A stretch of 64,000 nt of DNA, from NCBI GenBank assembly GCA_921293015.1, contig OV121091.1:15906701-15970700 (forward strand), in the 5' to 3' direction. The stretch's first letter is position 1; each line of letters starts with the position of its first letter. The notes under the pieces are model-generated. The model was not told the origin of the DNA. It ran no database searches and saw only the letters and a program-made list of their open reading frames with translations. The DNA comes from Phorcus lineatus. Lineage: Eukaryota > Mollusca > Gastropoda > Trochida > Trochidae. This document shows positions 48,059-59,919 of the stretch, one piece after another. The position numbers and the translations under genes are program-made.

Positions 48059-48254
48059 CACCTTCCTATACCTCTTACTAAAATGGAACAGTCCTAAAGT
48101 AATTTCCACTCACAAGTTGATACGCAAAAAGGGAGTCATGTCATGTTAAAATGTCGGTAAATAGTTTTATAAATAAGCGTTTAAAAAGTCTAGCCAAAGC
48201 CTATTTAATTTATGGATGTTGAATGACAATGAATCCCGGATTTTTGTCTTATTG

Positions 48255-48393
48255 AGCCTTTCTTTCCATATTTTACATCATTTATTTCTATCCCTTTCTC
48301 TTTGTTGTGTCCACTCTCTTTTTGATGCTTGTTATCCGTTTGTTTAATAACTGAAATATTGTTAAAAACACGTTAAACCCAAACTCACTCACC
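48255..48393 (+). repeat. SINE-like repeat, family GTGAGTGAG, copy 4
   Basis: Relative to 18142 this copy is inverted: 'gagcctttctttcc', 'gtccactctctttt', 'gatgcttgttatcc', 'aaaacacgttaaaccc', then 'aactcactcacc'. Confidence 0.8.
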
Positions 48394-48716
48394 CTGATAT
48401 TTTTCAAACGCAACTATTTATCTTCTAAATATCTGTAGCTAATGTTGTCGATATTTGATACAAGTGTTTAAAGTTACAGACTTACAATACGAGATGTTAA
48501 AATTATTATTTGACTTTAACGTATGTATTATCATCGAAGAACTTTTCTTACAGAAAAACGACATCCACTTGGTCGGTAACAATATATCATTAACAATATC
48601 GTAATATATATATACACAAGTGACAAGTTTATTTGCATTCGTGGCCACGTGACCCATATTGCTAATACAGGGAAAACTGCACACAGTGCGCATATATATC
48701 ATTTTTAAACAGGCAG

Positions 48717-49028
48717 ATTTCATTTTAAATACAAAGATAAAGTCTTAATAATATTAGTAGATGATAACAACTGATACATTTTATGGTTTGATGCATTATC
48801 ATAATAGTATTCAGGTAAAAACTGCTTTCTACTTGCATTATAAAACGGACAGATAAATAAAAAGTGAAATTCGGCCTCGATACAACCAAGCACACACTTC
48901 GTACATAATGCATTGGGGTTATCATAGCGTTTATATCGAAGTAATATATATACATCAAGTTTCATCTTCCTATCTTTTAAGAAACTGGCAAATTTTAAGA
49001 TGTATAAATGTTCAATCTTTTGAAACAA
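48717..49028 (-). pseudogene. LINE ORF2 C-terminal fragment
   Basis: A 102-codon minus-strand frame with a zinc-binding-like pattern, C-x2-C ... 'EAEFHFLFICPFYNASRK' (C, H and C in the order typical of the C-terminal end of many animal LINE reverse transcriptases), then 'FLPEYYY' and 'YQLLSSTN', which I associate with the end of one mollusc LINE family. Catalytic domains are absent. It is open but lacks the rest of the protein. Confidence 0.75.
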
Positions 49029-49249
49029 CTTGCTTTCTCATTCAAATTATATGCAGCTTTTCAAATTACAATCATGTCAGATCGTTATGATGTCTTTTTT
49101 TTCAATTATATTTAATTCTCGAAGTCTTTTAAGATATTATAGATATCTATTGTTTATAAATTATTGTGGGTCTTGTACATTTATGGAGGATTTACATTAG
49201 TGTTAAGATAAATCGCCTCGGATTATTTTTCAAATATCAATTCTGTTCC

Positions 49250-49450
49250 AAAACAAGTGACGGACAGTTAAAAGGTCTTTACTTAATCCGGTTTTTATTG
49301 ATTAACGAGTAAGTAGTACCGTTAACCATTAAATGACATCATGACCATACATCAATCACAGAAATGTTAAAACTATCATTATTTTCAAGCTGTGGTTTAA
49401 TCAGTTATCAAATAGATGCTCGTATTTGTGACACTTTTGGATACTTGTGC
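49250..49450 (+). repeat. Paralogue of inverted 17.76-17.96 kb
   Basis: Shares 'gacatcatgaccatacat' and 'ttatcaaatagatg' like strings with the minus strand at 17760-17850. Confidence 0.4.
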
Positions 49451-49454
49451 TAGA

Positions 49455-50555
49455 CAAGCACTTGGGATGTTAAGTTCTTCCTGGCCCGCTAATGGTAAGT
49501 CATCTAATTACTAAATTAATTACGTCCATTAAGTGCAGCTGTAGCAAAGTGAGAATGAATATCAATCATGTGGAGTTCATGTTATCTTTGGAGATGGCTA
49601 TTTACTAAATCTGTGCTTTTCTTTCAAAATATAAATCTCTCTGTACTTCTTGCCTCATTTAGGGGTATTACCTAGCCAATCTACTACTCTTAGCTTGTCG
49701 TTAATAATTCACATGGTAATAGAAAGCGTGAAATTTATCACATGATTTTATCATAACAAGATAATAATTCACTGACTGTTTTCCAATAAAAAAATTTTGA
49801 ACTGTGTCATGAACTTGAAAAAGGTTAAAGTTTTGGACTATGACGAGTAAAGGTTTTGAGTTATTGAGAAAATGTAGGGTTTTTAAGGATAAAATAAAAT
49901 TACTAAATCAAATGCAAATATAAAATATTTTCAGTAGCATTAGCAAATCTGAGCTAGGTCCTTAAAGACAGTTGTACATTCATTTCAGAAACTGGAAACA
50001 GTATTAACAAATCACTGCAATAGTGAGTATTCGCTTTAGGTAATATGTGACGTTTACTTTTTCATGGAAAAAGTTTTGACGAAAATAAAGTTCAAAACAT
50101 CACATCGAAAATATTATTTCACGTCTTCATAAGCACTTATATAACTATGCCATTCAAAGAAAGTAGCAAGTATGATGATAATGGAAGTATTTTTATGTGT
50201 TTATTTCCAGTTTGCTAGATATAGTTTTGTATTGCATTTAAGAGGTTATGCACGGAATCTTTGCTTAAGGCCTCATAAAACAGCGGTATGTATTGTGCAC
50301 AACATGACATTCCTGCACTGATCATCCGCTTTCAAGTTTCACTTGTAAAATGCATAGATAAAAGCAAGCGACTATTGTAAATGGAAATAATGTTCGTTGT
50401 TCATTATGACGAGTGTGTTTCTTTTGTACACATATCATCTTATATAAAGCCTTTATATAGATATAATTAATTTACCTTGTTAAGGTATTGGAATAATGTC
50501 TTCTATTATATATGCCTATTGAAATATGTTGTTTGAACTTTCTAAACGGATTCGT
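49455..50555. other. AT-rich stretch, nothing recognised
   Basis: No recognisable feature. Confidence 0.4.
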
Positions 50556-50564
50556 GTTCGTTTA

Positions 50565-50602
50565 TAGCGTGTGTGCGTGTGTGTGTGTGTGTTTATGTGT
50601 GC
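50565..50602. repeat. GT dinucleotide repeat
   Basis: A run of about 13 GT/GC units. Confidence 0.9.
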
Positions 50603-50604
50603 CA

Positions 50605-51265
50605 TATAAACTACCGCCATGTATGTGTTGCTACTCCAAGACTGACACACGTAGATTGTGCATTTTAATCTGAAAGAAATTTCAATGATCAGCTCCCCGA
50701 AACATTTTCAAATTGGAATGCAATATCTGCATCCCTTCTTTGCAAGAAATATTTTATTTTGGAACAAACTAACTGACACATTTAGTTATCAAATTAATTT
50801 CTAATGTACATGGCCCGACGGGGATGCATGAACAAAACTAACACTTGTGTTTTCGAGAAACTTCCTTCGACTTGTCCTCAAATGACTTCATAAAATAGTG
50901 TGTTTACTCCACCCGCAGGCAGTTAATGATAACGTCAATTAAGTAGAAGTGTCATTTAAACGTTGCTCTATTGTTGATAAAATTATTTGCGATAGTTAAA
51001 ATGCTTTTTTTCAAGTCCGTTTTTGAATTTGAACCAAAACACTAAGAATCACTTAACACAACCAGCACTGATTGTATCAAGAAATTACCAGCTTGCCTCT
51101 CATGTCATGGCAAAACATCAAGGTCCAACAAGCAGTAACAAACTTTGCAATCAGTATACTCTAAAACATAAACTGGCACAGCTTTAGACAACAGAGAAAA
51201 CAAGAAAAATGTCTTAATGTTCACATCCCGCTCCATGTAACAAACTGAAAACAAATATTTATCTA
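50605..51265. other. AT-rich stretch, nothing recognised
   Basis: No recognisable feature. Confidence 0.4.
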
Positions 51266-51269
51266 AGGT

Positions 51270-51560
51270 GTAAGCATTGTATTCAATGACATTATCAAAC
51301 TTCTATTATCTTGTCATATTTTAATTGGCAATTTTCATCTCTAAGACAATTTCTTTATTTTCCACCAGTAAAGAAGATTCATGTTAAATATTTCACCATA
51401 ACATTTTATATTATCAAATTATTGCCGCTGCCTTATAAAGAAAGACGGACAAAACGTGAAATAATTTCCTTCTTGAAAGAAAGGAAATGATAAATTGTGT
51501 TCACATCTAGTTATAAAAAAGATGTCACTTGTTGACAAAAGATTAGAAGTCTCTGTCTTA
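51270..51560 (+). repeat. Paralogue of inverted 62.85-63.1 kb
   Basis: 'attattgccgctgcc', 'ttccttcttgaaagaaagga', 'aatgataaat' and 'cacatctag' match the minus strand of 62895-63000 in order. It is the left landmark of the block C / block D relationship. Confidence 0.8.
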
Positions 51561-51929
51561 ACATCTAATCTTATTATTCGTTTCTTCTTTCATGTATCGA
51601 TTGAAAACAAAATAGTGGAGATAAAAATATAAATTCCCAGGAAGGTATTAGTTTTATGATTTTTTGCCAAGTGTTTATATAACAGCTCATTTGTTTCTAA
51701 GGATCAAGTGAAAAGGTTCTTCTATTCAGCTGACGTCCACTGGTCATATAAAAGCAAACATTCTAGGTTTGATAACATTACTTGAAATTTTCATTCAATT
51801 ATATGTGATCATTAGAGTATATTTTCCCCGGCCTGCTAAGTATGGCAAGTGCTGTTTACGTAAAAGGAATGTAAAACAGATGTTTTGTTAGATTTGAAAC
51901 AAAAGAAAAAATCGACCCTTCAATCTAAA

Positions 51930-52690
51930 ATCAATCTTTTTTCAATGCTAAAGGCCACAGGCATATAGTACAATTTGAAAGATAATACAAAATATTACAA
52001 TTTAAGATTCATATGAATGATGATGTTACCTTAAACACAAATTATTAAATGTGCTTAACTGTTACTGTCCGCTTCTGAATGCTTGGTATATAAACATTGC
52101 AAGATTCTAATTACAATGAAAGGTTTACAATTTCATTACTATTTTTCTCTTGTGGGATGGACGTCATAAATTTTCTCTAAGGTATTTTTACGTAAAGTAT
52201 CGTATAATGGACACACGAGAAAAAAATGGTCTTCATGTTCCAAAACGTTGTTATTAAATGATTTACAAAGTCTTTCCTCTCTTTTCATATTAAGAAATCT
52301 GCCCTTTTTCAATCCACAAATCATGTGATGAACAGAAACTTAACCTAAACTTTCTTATAGTAAAACATGATAAATAATACTCAGTATAAAAGTATGGTTT
52401 AAAAGGTTTTAACAGTACTCACATTTAGTGGAAAGGGAAAGTTTATAAAGGCAGTTTTGTTGGTAGACATCCTTAAGTCTCTGTGAAAATGAGTTTAGTA
52501 GCCTTGTTGGAAAAATTTACTTTTTGCTCAAACCATATGTAATTAAATCCTGTTTTCAATAATAGCTTCTTTTCATTTACATCTGTTATCAGATTCTTTT
52601 GTCCATTTTGGTAATTTAAGATAATCATTTCATAACAGCTTTTGGGTAAACGATAAGAGGGCATATTAAGTAGTCTCACCCAGTACTTAA
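51930..52690 (-). pseudogene. LINE ORF2 C-terminal fragment with 3' UTR
   Basis: On the minus strand, 52679-52473 reads 'MPSYRLPKSCYEMI', 'NGQKNLITDV', 'LLLKTGFNYIWFEQKV', a region seen between the thumb and the C-terminal zinc-like motif of animal LINE proteins. After broken sequence, 52324-52139 reads 'ERLCKSF' then 'LEHEDHFFLVCPLYDTLRK', the zinc-like motif itself. The lower end (51930-52138) is non-coding and ends with 'gcctgtggcctttagc', the likely 3' UTR. 5'-truncated and frameshifted. Same broad family as 48.7 kb. Confidence 0.8.
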
Positions 52691-52771
52691 TATTTTAACT
52701 TGAATTTATTACAAGCGGAAATCTCCTGCATTCCCCATATGCCGTCGCATTAGGTGTGCTAATCTTTATCC

Positions 52772-53490
52772 CTAGAAAACCTATAATCATGAATCTCATT
52801 TTCATCATATTGTCATCATGTAAACAAACGTCCGAATTTCTTCCAAATTTTATATTTCATATCAATTAGAAATTCTTTCATAAATAGCATATTTTTGTGA
52901 ACAGTTCTCCATGTTAAATTGCAAACGCCTGTTCATTCGACCGATATCGCCTTAGGCATCTTCAACAAGCCAACGGTCAGTGATTACGTCGCCTTATATA
53001 TGTATGTTCTGCCTTTCAATCCCTCATAACATTCATTAAGCTGTTACCACAATCAGCTCCCTTTGTTCAACATCCAGCATGTGGCATGCAAAACCAGTTG
53101 CGTAGCAATATGTTGGGTGTTGTTATATAACATCTATGTGCTTAAATACGTAGAGAGGTTCTCTCTCTTCAGACTCCTGTAAGACTCCAGCTAGACTCCC
53201 TTTGGCCAATATGTAGCTCTGCCTTTGTATACCCCAGTCTTGACACAGTTTGGAGTTGAGTCTCCACGACAGAGTTTGGGAAATAACTCTGTCGTGTACT
53301 CCAAATTGTGACTGTACCACCGGCTCGGGGATGACCTTTATAACATGATCCATCAACGCCAAATAAAAGAAATGGTCGACCACAAACAACAGTCTCCAGT
53401 CTTCTTCTTGAATTCATCTTCCCTTGTCTCCGAGGTTCCACTTTCAAAATATCTAGAAAACCTATAATCGTGATTCTCATTTTCATAGTT
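52772..53490. repeat. Segment bounded by 35-bp direct repeats
   Basis: 'ctagaaaacctataatca' plus 'tgaatctcattttcat' ends the left side (52773-52806) and recurs at about 53453-53486 with two differences. The inverted paralogue at 62.45 kb has only one copy. The roughly 680 bp between is GC-richer and has two overlapping minus frames of 88 and 105 codons with no family match. It could be a local duplication with expansion or an insertion. Confidence 0.6.
53241..53313. other. Hairpin with perfect 12-bp inner stem
   Basis: CACGACAGAGTT (53265-53276), 8-nt loop, AACTCTGTCGTG (53285-53296). Outer arms 'acagtttggagt' and 'actccaaattgt' add further pairing with a small bulge. Confidence 0.75.
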
Positions 53491-53769
53491 CTTTAAAGTC
53501 AACTCATAAGTCATAAGATCACCAAGGCTTGTTACGAGCACATTAATTATACTCCGAAAGTTTTAACAAACACTACCTATCTTTGTGCAAATGTTATAAT
53601 AATTGTGATGTCTTTCATGCATCTTCAAATGACCATTTCAAGTTTCTTTTTATATCTCAAATAAGTTACAAACAGCGACAAACATGAACTGTATATTTTC
53701 TTCTGAGCCTGTACTTGTGATGTCAATGTTCTGAACTAGTCCATATGAAAAGCTTTGTTTCAGAGAAAA

Positions 53770-54075
53770 GTGATATGAGGTTTAACGCCGCTTTCAAGAG
53801 TATTTCACTTATATCGCGGCTGCTAGTGTTATTGCAGGGAGAAATCCCGCAACACTATTGTGGCTATGCATTGCGGTGAAACCTGTGAGCATCGGCTGGA
53901 ACTAGTGAGCCATGGGTGGTACTGGACTGAAATTCATTGTAGCATTGCACCCAAACCCGACTGCGTGTAGAACAGTTCTCTACTGCAGACAAAGTTGCCG
54001 AGCCCCTGGAGGGATTCGAACCAAGGACATCTTGATCCGAAGCCGAACGCGCTAACCACTGCGCTATTACGTCCC
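53770..54075 (-). mobile_element. tRNA-Arg-like SINE, copy 1
   Basis: On the minus strand the 5' end is a tRNA-like head (54075 to about 54000): A box 'tagcgcagtggttagcgcg', anticodon loop CTTCGGA (TCG, Arg-like), B box 'ggttcgaatcccTC'. The body runs to the conserved 'gccgcgatataagtgaaat' and a 3' tail 'agcggcgttaaacctca'. It is about 80% identical to 60419-60711. The inverted paralogue at about 62.02 kb lacks it, so it inserted after that duplication. Confidence 0.9.
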
Positions 54076-54079
54076 CTAT

Positions 54080-54700
54080 TGTGCCAAAGTATGAAACCTT
54101 GCACCATTGACTTGACTATCATATAATACGTTTAATAAAGATAACTGTACACATAGACAAAGGATGATACTTTAATTTGTCAGTGAAGTTGAAGTAATGA
54201 AGTTGAGGGCTAAGGGAAATCCAAATTACAGGATATTTACAGTTATAGACAACAATATGTGAACAAACTTTCAGGATAAAGCTCATGGAAAAATGAAATA
54301 ATTTTCAATAAGAGGATAACATCAAATTTCTAAGGTTTCCTCGTTTAATAAAGTTACGTACCATTGTTGGAACTTATATTATGCAATAAAACTAAAGAGG
54401 AGATTCGACGTCTACCTTTACAAAGATCAACATTCACTGCAAACCCGTAAAACAGTCATCATGGTTTTCATGCTGTGATATGATCGGATCTCCAACGTTC
54501 TTAATGTCTATGTGGCACTGTGGGGGACACGGAATAAAACGCACTTGCTGTCATACTAATGGTTACTCCTTACTGAGTTGTGTATTAGTCTGACAAGGCA
54601 ACCCTTGGATATCTATCACATTTCAATTAAGTGTAGAGGTTGAAGAACTAACTATATTCCACGTTGAATGTCTATTCAAGATAAACGATAGTATTTTAGA
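54080..54700 (+). repeat. Paralogous block start, copy C
   Basis: Matches inverted 61430-62025 ('gtgccaaagtatgaaacctt', 'attgacttgac', 'attacaggac/tatttac', 'ggacacggaataaaa', 'cttgctgtcatactaa') and, over its last 220 bp, 35755-36000. Confidence 0.85.
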
Positions 54701-54704
54701 AACA

Positions 54705-55315
54705 TTTTTAAAAAGGAAAGAGGCATCTTTGTCCCTACAAGTGAAAATTTTTGCAACAGATATGTAAATGCCATGTCATAAGAAAGCTTATCATAAGAAA
54801 TGAAACTTTTTGTCGAAACTTACAAATGTAGGAAACTTTGTATGGATACTGCAAGTTTACCCACTCAGTGCTCTTATCCTTCCCTAAATACATGCAAACA
54901 TTTAAACGTGTTCCTTTCATGAATTTTTCAAAACAAATCTGGTCTGGGTGCTACCCGTCAACCGGACACTGCTAAACTTCTTATATGTTGGAAGATAATA
55001 TGTATTCATAACACAAAAGAAATAAATAACATAACGGAAGTTAATCGCGTCTACTTTTTGCATGTTTCGATTCATAGAGCATATACAATAACTAAAACGC
55101 TTAGAATTTTCAGAGATATTTGATATTTCAAACTACTAAACATTGTATCCATAACTTATTTCAGTGTGTCATTATCCGTAATCACAAAGCACGCACATTT
55201 ACTTAAACATACTCACAAGCAAAAACAAAATACTTTTCTTTAAAGTTATTGTAATGTTGACTATAAAGCAAGAGTTAGGTTTTCTATGTCGTATATATTC
55301 TTATCAAATATAATA
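54705..55315. other. AT-rich stretch, nothing recognised
   Basis: No recognisable feature. Confidence 0.4.
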
Positions 55316-55319
55316 TGTA

Positions 55320-56490
55320 CTCAGCCGTCTATATAGTTACAAAAGTCAATGACACTTTGAAAATAATAGTTCGAAAATATTTGTCTACATCAAAAGAACC
55401 TTTCCCCTTTTCTCCCAACAGGCTGTTGTAATTGTTAATATGGAAAGAGTTTTTGTTGGGATGTCTTTTAATCAATGAAAGGAAAATTTACATTGCAGGT
55501 CTTCATCCTATAATTATCAATCTATTTTTAAATTTCTTTGGTCCAAATTTGATTTGTTTTGATATTGATAGAGTTATTTAAGTTTCTATCGAGCCCTATT
55601 TCTGCTCTCAAGATATTTTAGGTCTTGATCATTAATTCAGCACTTGAAATTTCGAATAACAAGGACTAATTCTTATTAAATATGCCTTGGGCAGTCTTAG
55701 GATTCAATTATCTGTTTAACTATTTTACACTAGACATGCCAATAAAACGGTTATGCCATCAGTGCAATAAAACCTCAAAGTGCGTGAGACTCTATGAATT
55801 TATGGGCATTGGAACCATGATAGAGATACAATACCTGTTTCAAAGGATTGTTTAGTAAAGCAATTATATTTATGTTTACTTAATAGACATGTATTTTTGT
55901 TAACTAAGTAAATATATTTCGTTGATATTTATAAGCAAAAAGCCCCTGAGCAAGTTATTTGTAACATTAGTGTCATTATATTCATGATTATGAACGGGAT
56001 TTATAAACTTTAAATTCAATTTTAAATAAAGCATAACAAAATATTATTACCTGCCATGAATGTGCAACCTCAGCAATAAACTATGTAAGTGTTGACAGTG
56101 TTATTTTATTGAATATTTGGAGTATACATCTTTTAAAGGTTGATTTCATTTTAGAATCTAAGTTTTCATACGACTTGATCAATCTCATTTTATTCAAATG
56201 ATAAATCATAATATAAGTAAGTCGCAGAAGACAGCTCAAAATTCAATTAGCGAAGACCGGCATAAAATCAAAAGTGTTTGAAAGTTAAAAAATATTATCA
56301 AATTAACATCCAATATGTTTTTTCGCACAATCGTTATCATGTACATTTAGATATAAACCTAATGCCATGTTTTTTTCATCTTAGCCAAGAAAACGCCCTC
56401 TGAATAACCATAGATCATTATGACAATAACAGCGTTTGTGTAGCCGGGTAGCTCATTTCATTGACTTGTTATAGATAGCGATACGAGGAT
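55320..56490 (+). repeat. Paralogous block C
   Basis: Colinear with blocks A and B; shares 'acactttgaaaataatagtt', 'aaaggattgttta', 'gatatttataagcaaaa', 'gtcgcagaagacagctca' and 'gtagctcatttcattg'-type strings with A. Confidence 0.75.
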
Positions 56491-56494
56491 TTCG

Positions 56495-57355
56495 GCTTGA
56501 TAGATGTCAGCATATTGCTGAGGTATGTGCCAATTATATGAACATGATTTGCTTAAAATTGCTCATATCAACAAATAAAAAAATAGTTTTTGTGTGTAAA
56601 GATTACAAAGATGCAAATTTAAGAAACATGGTTTCACCATCAGATTTTAAAGTATCCTTCCATGAAGAGAAAAAAGAAGACAAAAGATTTACCCCTTGCC
56701 AAATGAAATCGTTCTGTCAATAAAAGAAAAGCACGTTTCAGAAATGCAACCTTGATAAACATCCAAAACCCTTTAACCTGATGCAGTCAACCGTTTAAAA
56801 AATTAAGAGTAAAGAATTCAAGAATTCATTGAGTTTTTCAGATAAAACACAAATGATAATAATCTTAAACCATAACATATCATGTCTTGAAACAATTATC
56901 GTGGGCAAAAAATGGACAATCATAACTTTAGCCGATACAATGCAATTTGATATTACCAAATGTGATAAAATGATCTTACTAAATGATATCGTTGTGTCAT
57001 TTTCCTGCTTTATAGGTCAAAGACCTTTCAGAAATTAATTAAAAAGACTTTTCAAGCATTTGCTTTCATCACTCATGACTTACAATTTTGTGGTAGATTC
57101 CATAGAAATTAGATTTTCACTACATCTCAGTCTACATAATACAGTGATTGGAATTCATTAAATTGTGATATGAATAGTCATCAAATGTTAAATGAAGAGT
57201 TAATGAAGTACTTTAAAGGGACAGTAGCGTATTATTTCAGGTAAACTAAGTGATCTCACGAAACCGAAAATATATGTTAACAATTGCAAGGCAATCGTTT
57301 TAATCAAAAGAAGAGTTTCATAACCACGTAATATGTACCCATCTACCTTAAATGA
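56495..57355. other. Mostly featureless; weak paralogy to 38.9-39.1 kb
   Basis: Two frames of 61 and 69 codons lie here without recognisable motifs. Confidence 0.4.
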
Positions 57356-57360
57356 TAAAA

Positions 57361-57600
57361 TGATATTAACACGAAAACGACCACAAGCAGTTCTCTATAA
57401 TACTTTCTACTTTCCTCAACTGAGGACAAACGGGTAGAGTGATAAAGTGTTTAACCCTCTGAAGATACATCTTCTTCAGCAGATATTAACACGAAAACGA
57501 CCACAAGCAGTTTTCTATAATACTTTATACTTTCCTCTACTGAGGATAAACGGGTAGAGTGATAAAGTGTTTAAACCTCTGAAGATACATCTTCTTTAGC
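57361..57600. repeat. Exact-period 120-bp tandem duplication
   Basis: Two units, 57361-57480 and 57481-57600, differ at seven positions (about 94% identity) with no indel. Each ends in the imperfect palindrome 'ctgaagatacatcttcttcag'. Confidence 0.97.
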
Positions 57601-59060
57601 AGGGTCACCAACTCCAATGACTTGCTTGTTACTCTGCTTATCGTCCAGGCTGCTGCGATGGATCGCAATATTCCAATGAGAAATCATAATAGAATTGTAA
57701 CTTTTTACCGAAGAGGGCGCTGCACCCAAAGCACGATTTTTGATGGGTTGGTAGCAATGTTTAAATTAGCCAGAGATAAATAATGTTAAAGTTTAAAACC
57801 ACGTGTTTGAAGATGCTGATGGATGTTTTCATTGAAAAAAACTTAGAAGAAAGAAATTTAACATAGAAACGTGCTAGTAGACCTTTGATATGAACGGGTT
57901 GATAGAAAGTGGAAAGGTTTGAAAAAGCCCTTCAGAGGATATTTTTTCTTAGAAGGTTTGCGTTTGTAGCTCGTCTATATTATTCATTATAAGAAGTAGG
58001 AGTAGGGATGGATGATGGTAAATGTAAGATATGTATAAGTTTGCTCTTTTGTCCAGACAGATAAAAGTCCAGATAAATTGTATTTCATTAAATATATTTA
58101 AAATTCTTTGTGGAAAAAGTTACAGTATCCCTTTTCTTGACGAGAAAGAAAATGGATAAGACTTAACTGCACGTGTGTTGCGCCCTATATCAGTGATACA
58201 TCGACAACAAGTTTATGGTCACCTATTCTTTTTCGATTTCAGCAATAAATTTGTGTTTAAAGAGATATTAGGAAGTGAAAGAACATACCTTTGTAAATAT
58301 TATTGAGAACGTACGTAAGTCAAAACGTTTTACATTCAAAATGAACTATATATGGCAGCATTACTCATCTAAACATCTGAAGACTCATCTCTTCAAACTC
58401 GCCTACTTTTTCTCTTAAGTGCTTCGAGCACAATACATATGACATATAGAAAGGGACTCTAAAACAAGAACTGTTACTATTATTAGATGTATAACTCTAT
58501 TGACAACCAGTTGTCGTGTATGAGTAAATGTCTAAATATCTTATTCTATAGAAATCTTGCCATCATGTAATGTTAATAATGAAAGATCATAAAACAACAT
58601 TGTAAAATAGTGTTGCAGTTTTCAGTAAGTCAAACATTTGAGTTGTTATGTAACCTAGCTTACACTAGAGATTACTTTTGGTTTCTTGAACGTCTAGCAC
58701 AGGCTGCTGGAAATAGCTATATGTAGACGTTCTATAGAAGGATTAATTTATTGAAAGCAGATTAGCTCAGATTTCTGTCTCGTGCATTTGACTTTGCAAT
58801 CATTCTGTTGAACCACTGTTTTCAACTCTCGTGAATACCTGTTTCTTCTAGTTACTGTTGTATAACTGTTTTGACCTAGGACAAGGTTTATATATAAAGT
58901 AAGGTTATCTTTGTGGCTCGTTTCATATTATAATTATTATGTCACCTAAAATATTTTTATTATCAATTAATTTATTATGATTATGTCTAATTGTAATATT
59001 TTTCCGGCTTACAAGGGCAATTAACTCATTTCAAATTAACACGTAATATCTCTGTCACTT
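57601..59060. other. AT-rich stretch, nothing recognised
   Basis: No supported gene or repeat family member. Confidence 0.4.
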
Positions 59061-59064
59061 TCGA

Positions 59065-59260
59065 TGGTTCTGGGTTTTTTTTGGTCGTTCCAAATTTCAG
59101 TCGTACTAAAACTCCTGTCTATCCCTCACTATGCCTATCTTTTCCATTATCCCTTCGATCCTTTTCGACTTCATCTGTCCACTCTCTTTTGGATGCTTGT
59201 CATCCATGTGTTTTACAATTGAAGTATTGTTGCAAAACACGTTAAACCTCAACTCACGCA
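59065..59260 (+). repeat. SINE-like repeat, family GTGAGTGAG, copy 5
   Basis: Same orientation as 48255-48393: 'gtccactctcttttggatgc', 'tgtcatccatgtg', 'caaaacacgttaaacctc', 'aactcacgca'. Confidence 0.85.
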
Positions 59261-59264
59261 TGCA

Positions 59265-59915
59265 CTTCACACTATGCGAAATTGTATAGTCACGTGTGTG
59301 AAAGTAACAAAGTGATCACCTTATGATCACCTTATTAGAATTCACATTCACCAAGTTACATTTTGTATTCCTTCAAACACAATCCTCTTCAAACTTTCAT
59401 TTACAATCCCTAACCTCCCAATGATGATCCTTAATTAAGATCAAAACATTTCAGCTTCTTAGGAAGTTTTATATTTCGCCTTTAAAAAACGAGACGGAAG
59501 AAAACCACATATTAGGCAATTTAGGACTGATTAGCAGCCAAGTCATTCAAATGTTCTATCTTCTCTTGATATTTTTTACGTTACAAAGAGTAACTTACCT
59601 TCTTTTTGGGTATGTTCTCAGTGTCTTCGAACAGGGACAGTCTGCCTTTGTCAGTTGCAAAGATAAGAACTTTTTTAACCCGCCTTACTTGACTTTAGAA
59701 TTTCATAAAGGTCAATTGAAAACTCAGTGACTTAATCAATATGGAAACGCTGATTCTTTACAATGCTAAACCTGATACGGATTGCTGAAAATAAATTCAA
59801 TCATTAATCAAAGTGGCTTACAATTTGTTGCAAAAATGTGATCTTTTTTTTTCTTTTTTAAGATATTCTGTCTGTTTCAGCATACCATATATAAGTGGAA
59901 TTATAAAACTGCTTA
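59265..59915. other. AT-rich stretch, nothing recognised
   Basis: No recognisable feature. Confidence 0.4.
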
Positions 59916-59919
59916 GTTG

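Noticed and set aside
54000-54075. Functional tRNA-Arg gene
   Set aside because: A and B boxes are good but acceptor and anticodon stems mispair and the sequence continues into a SINE body shared with 60.4-60.7 kb.
53934-54122. Minus frame with peptide like 'SAVVSAFGFGSRCPWFES'
   Set aside because: This is translation through a tRNA-derived SINE head, a frequent annotation artefact.
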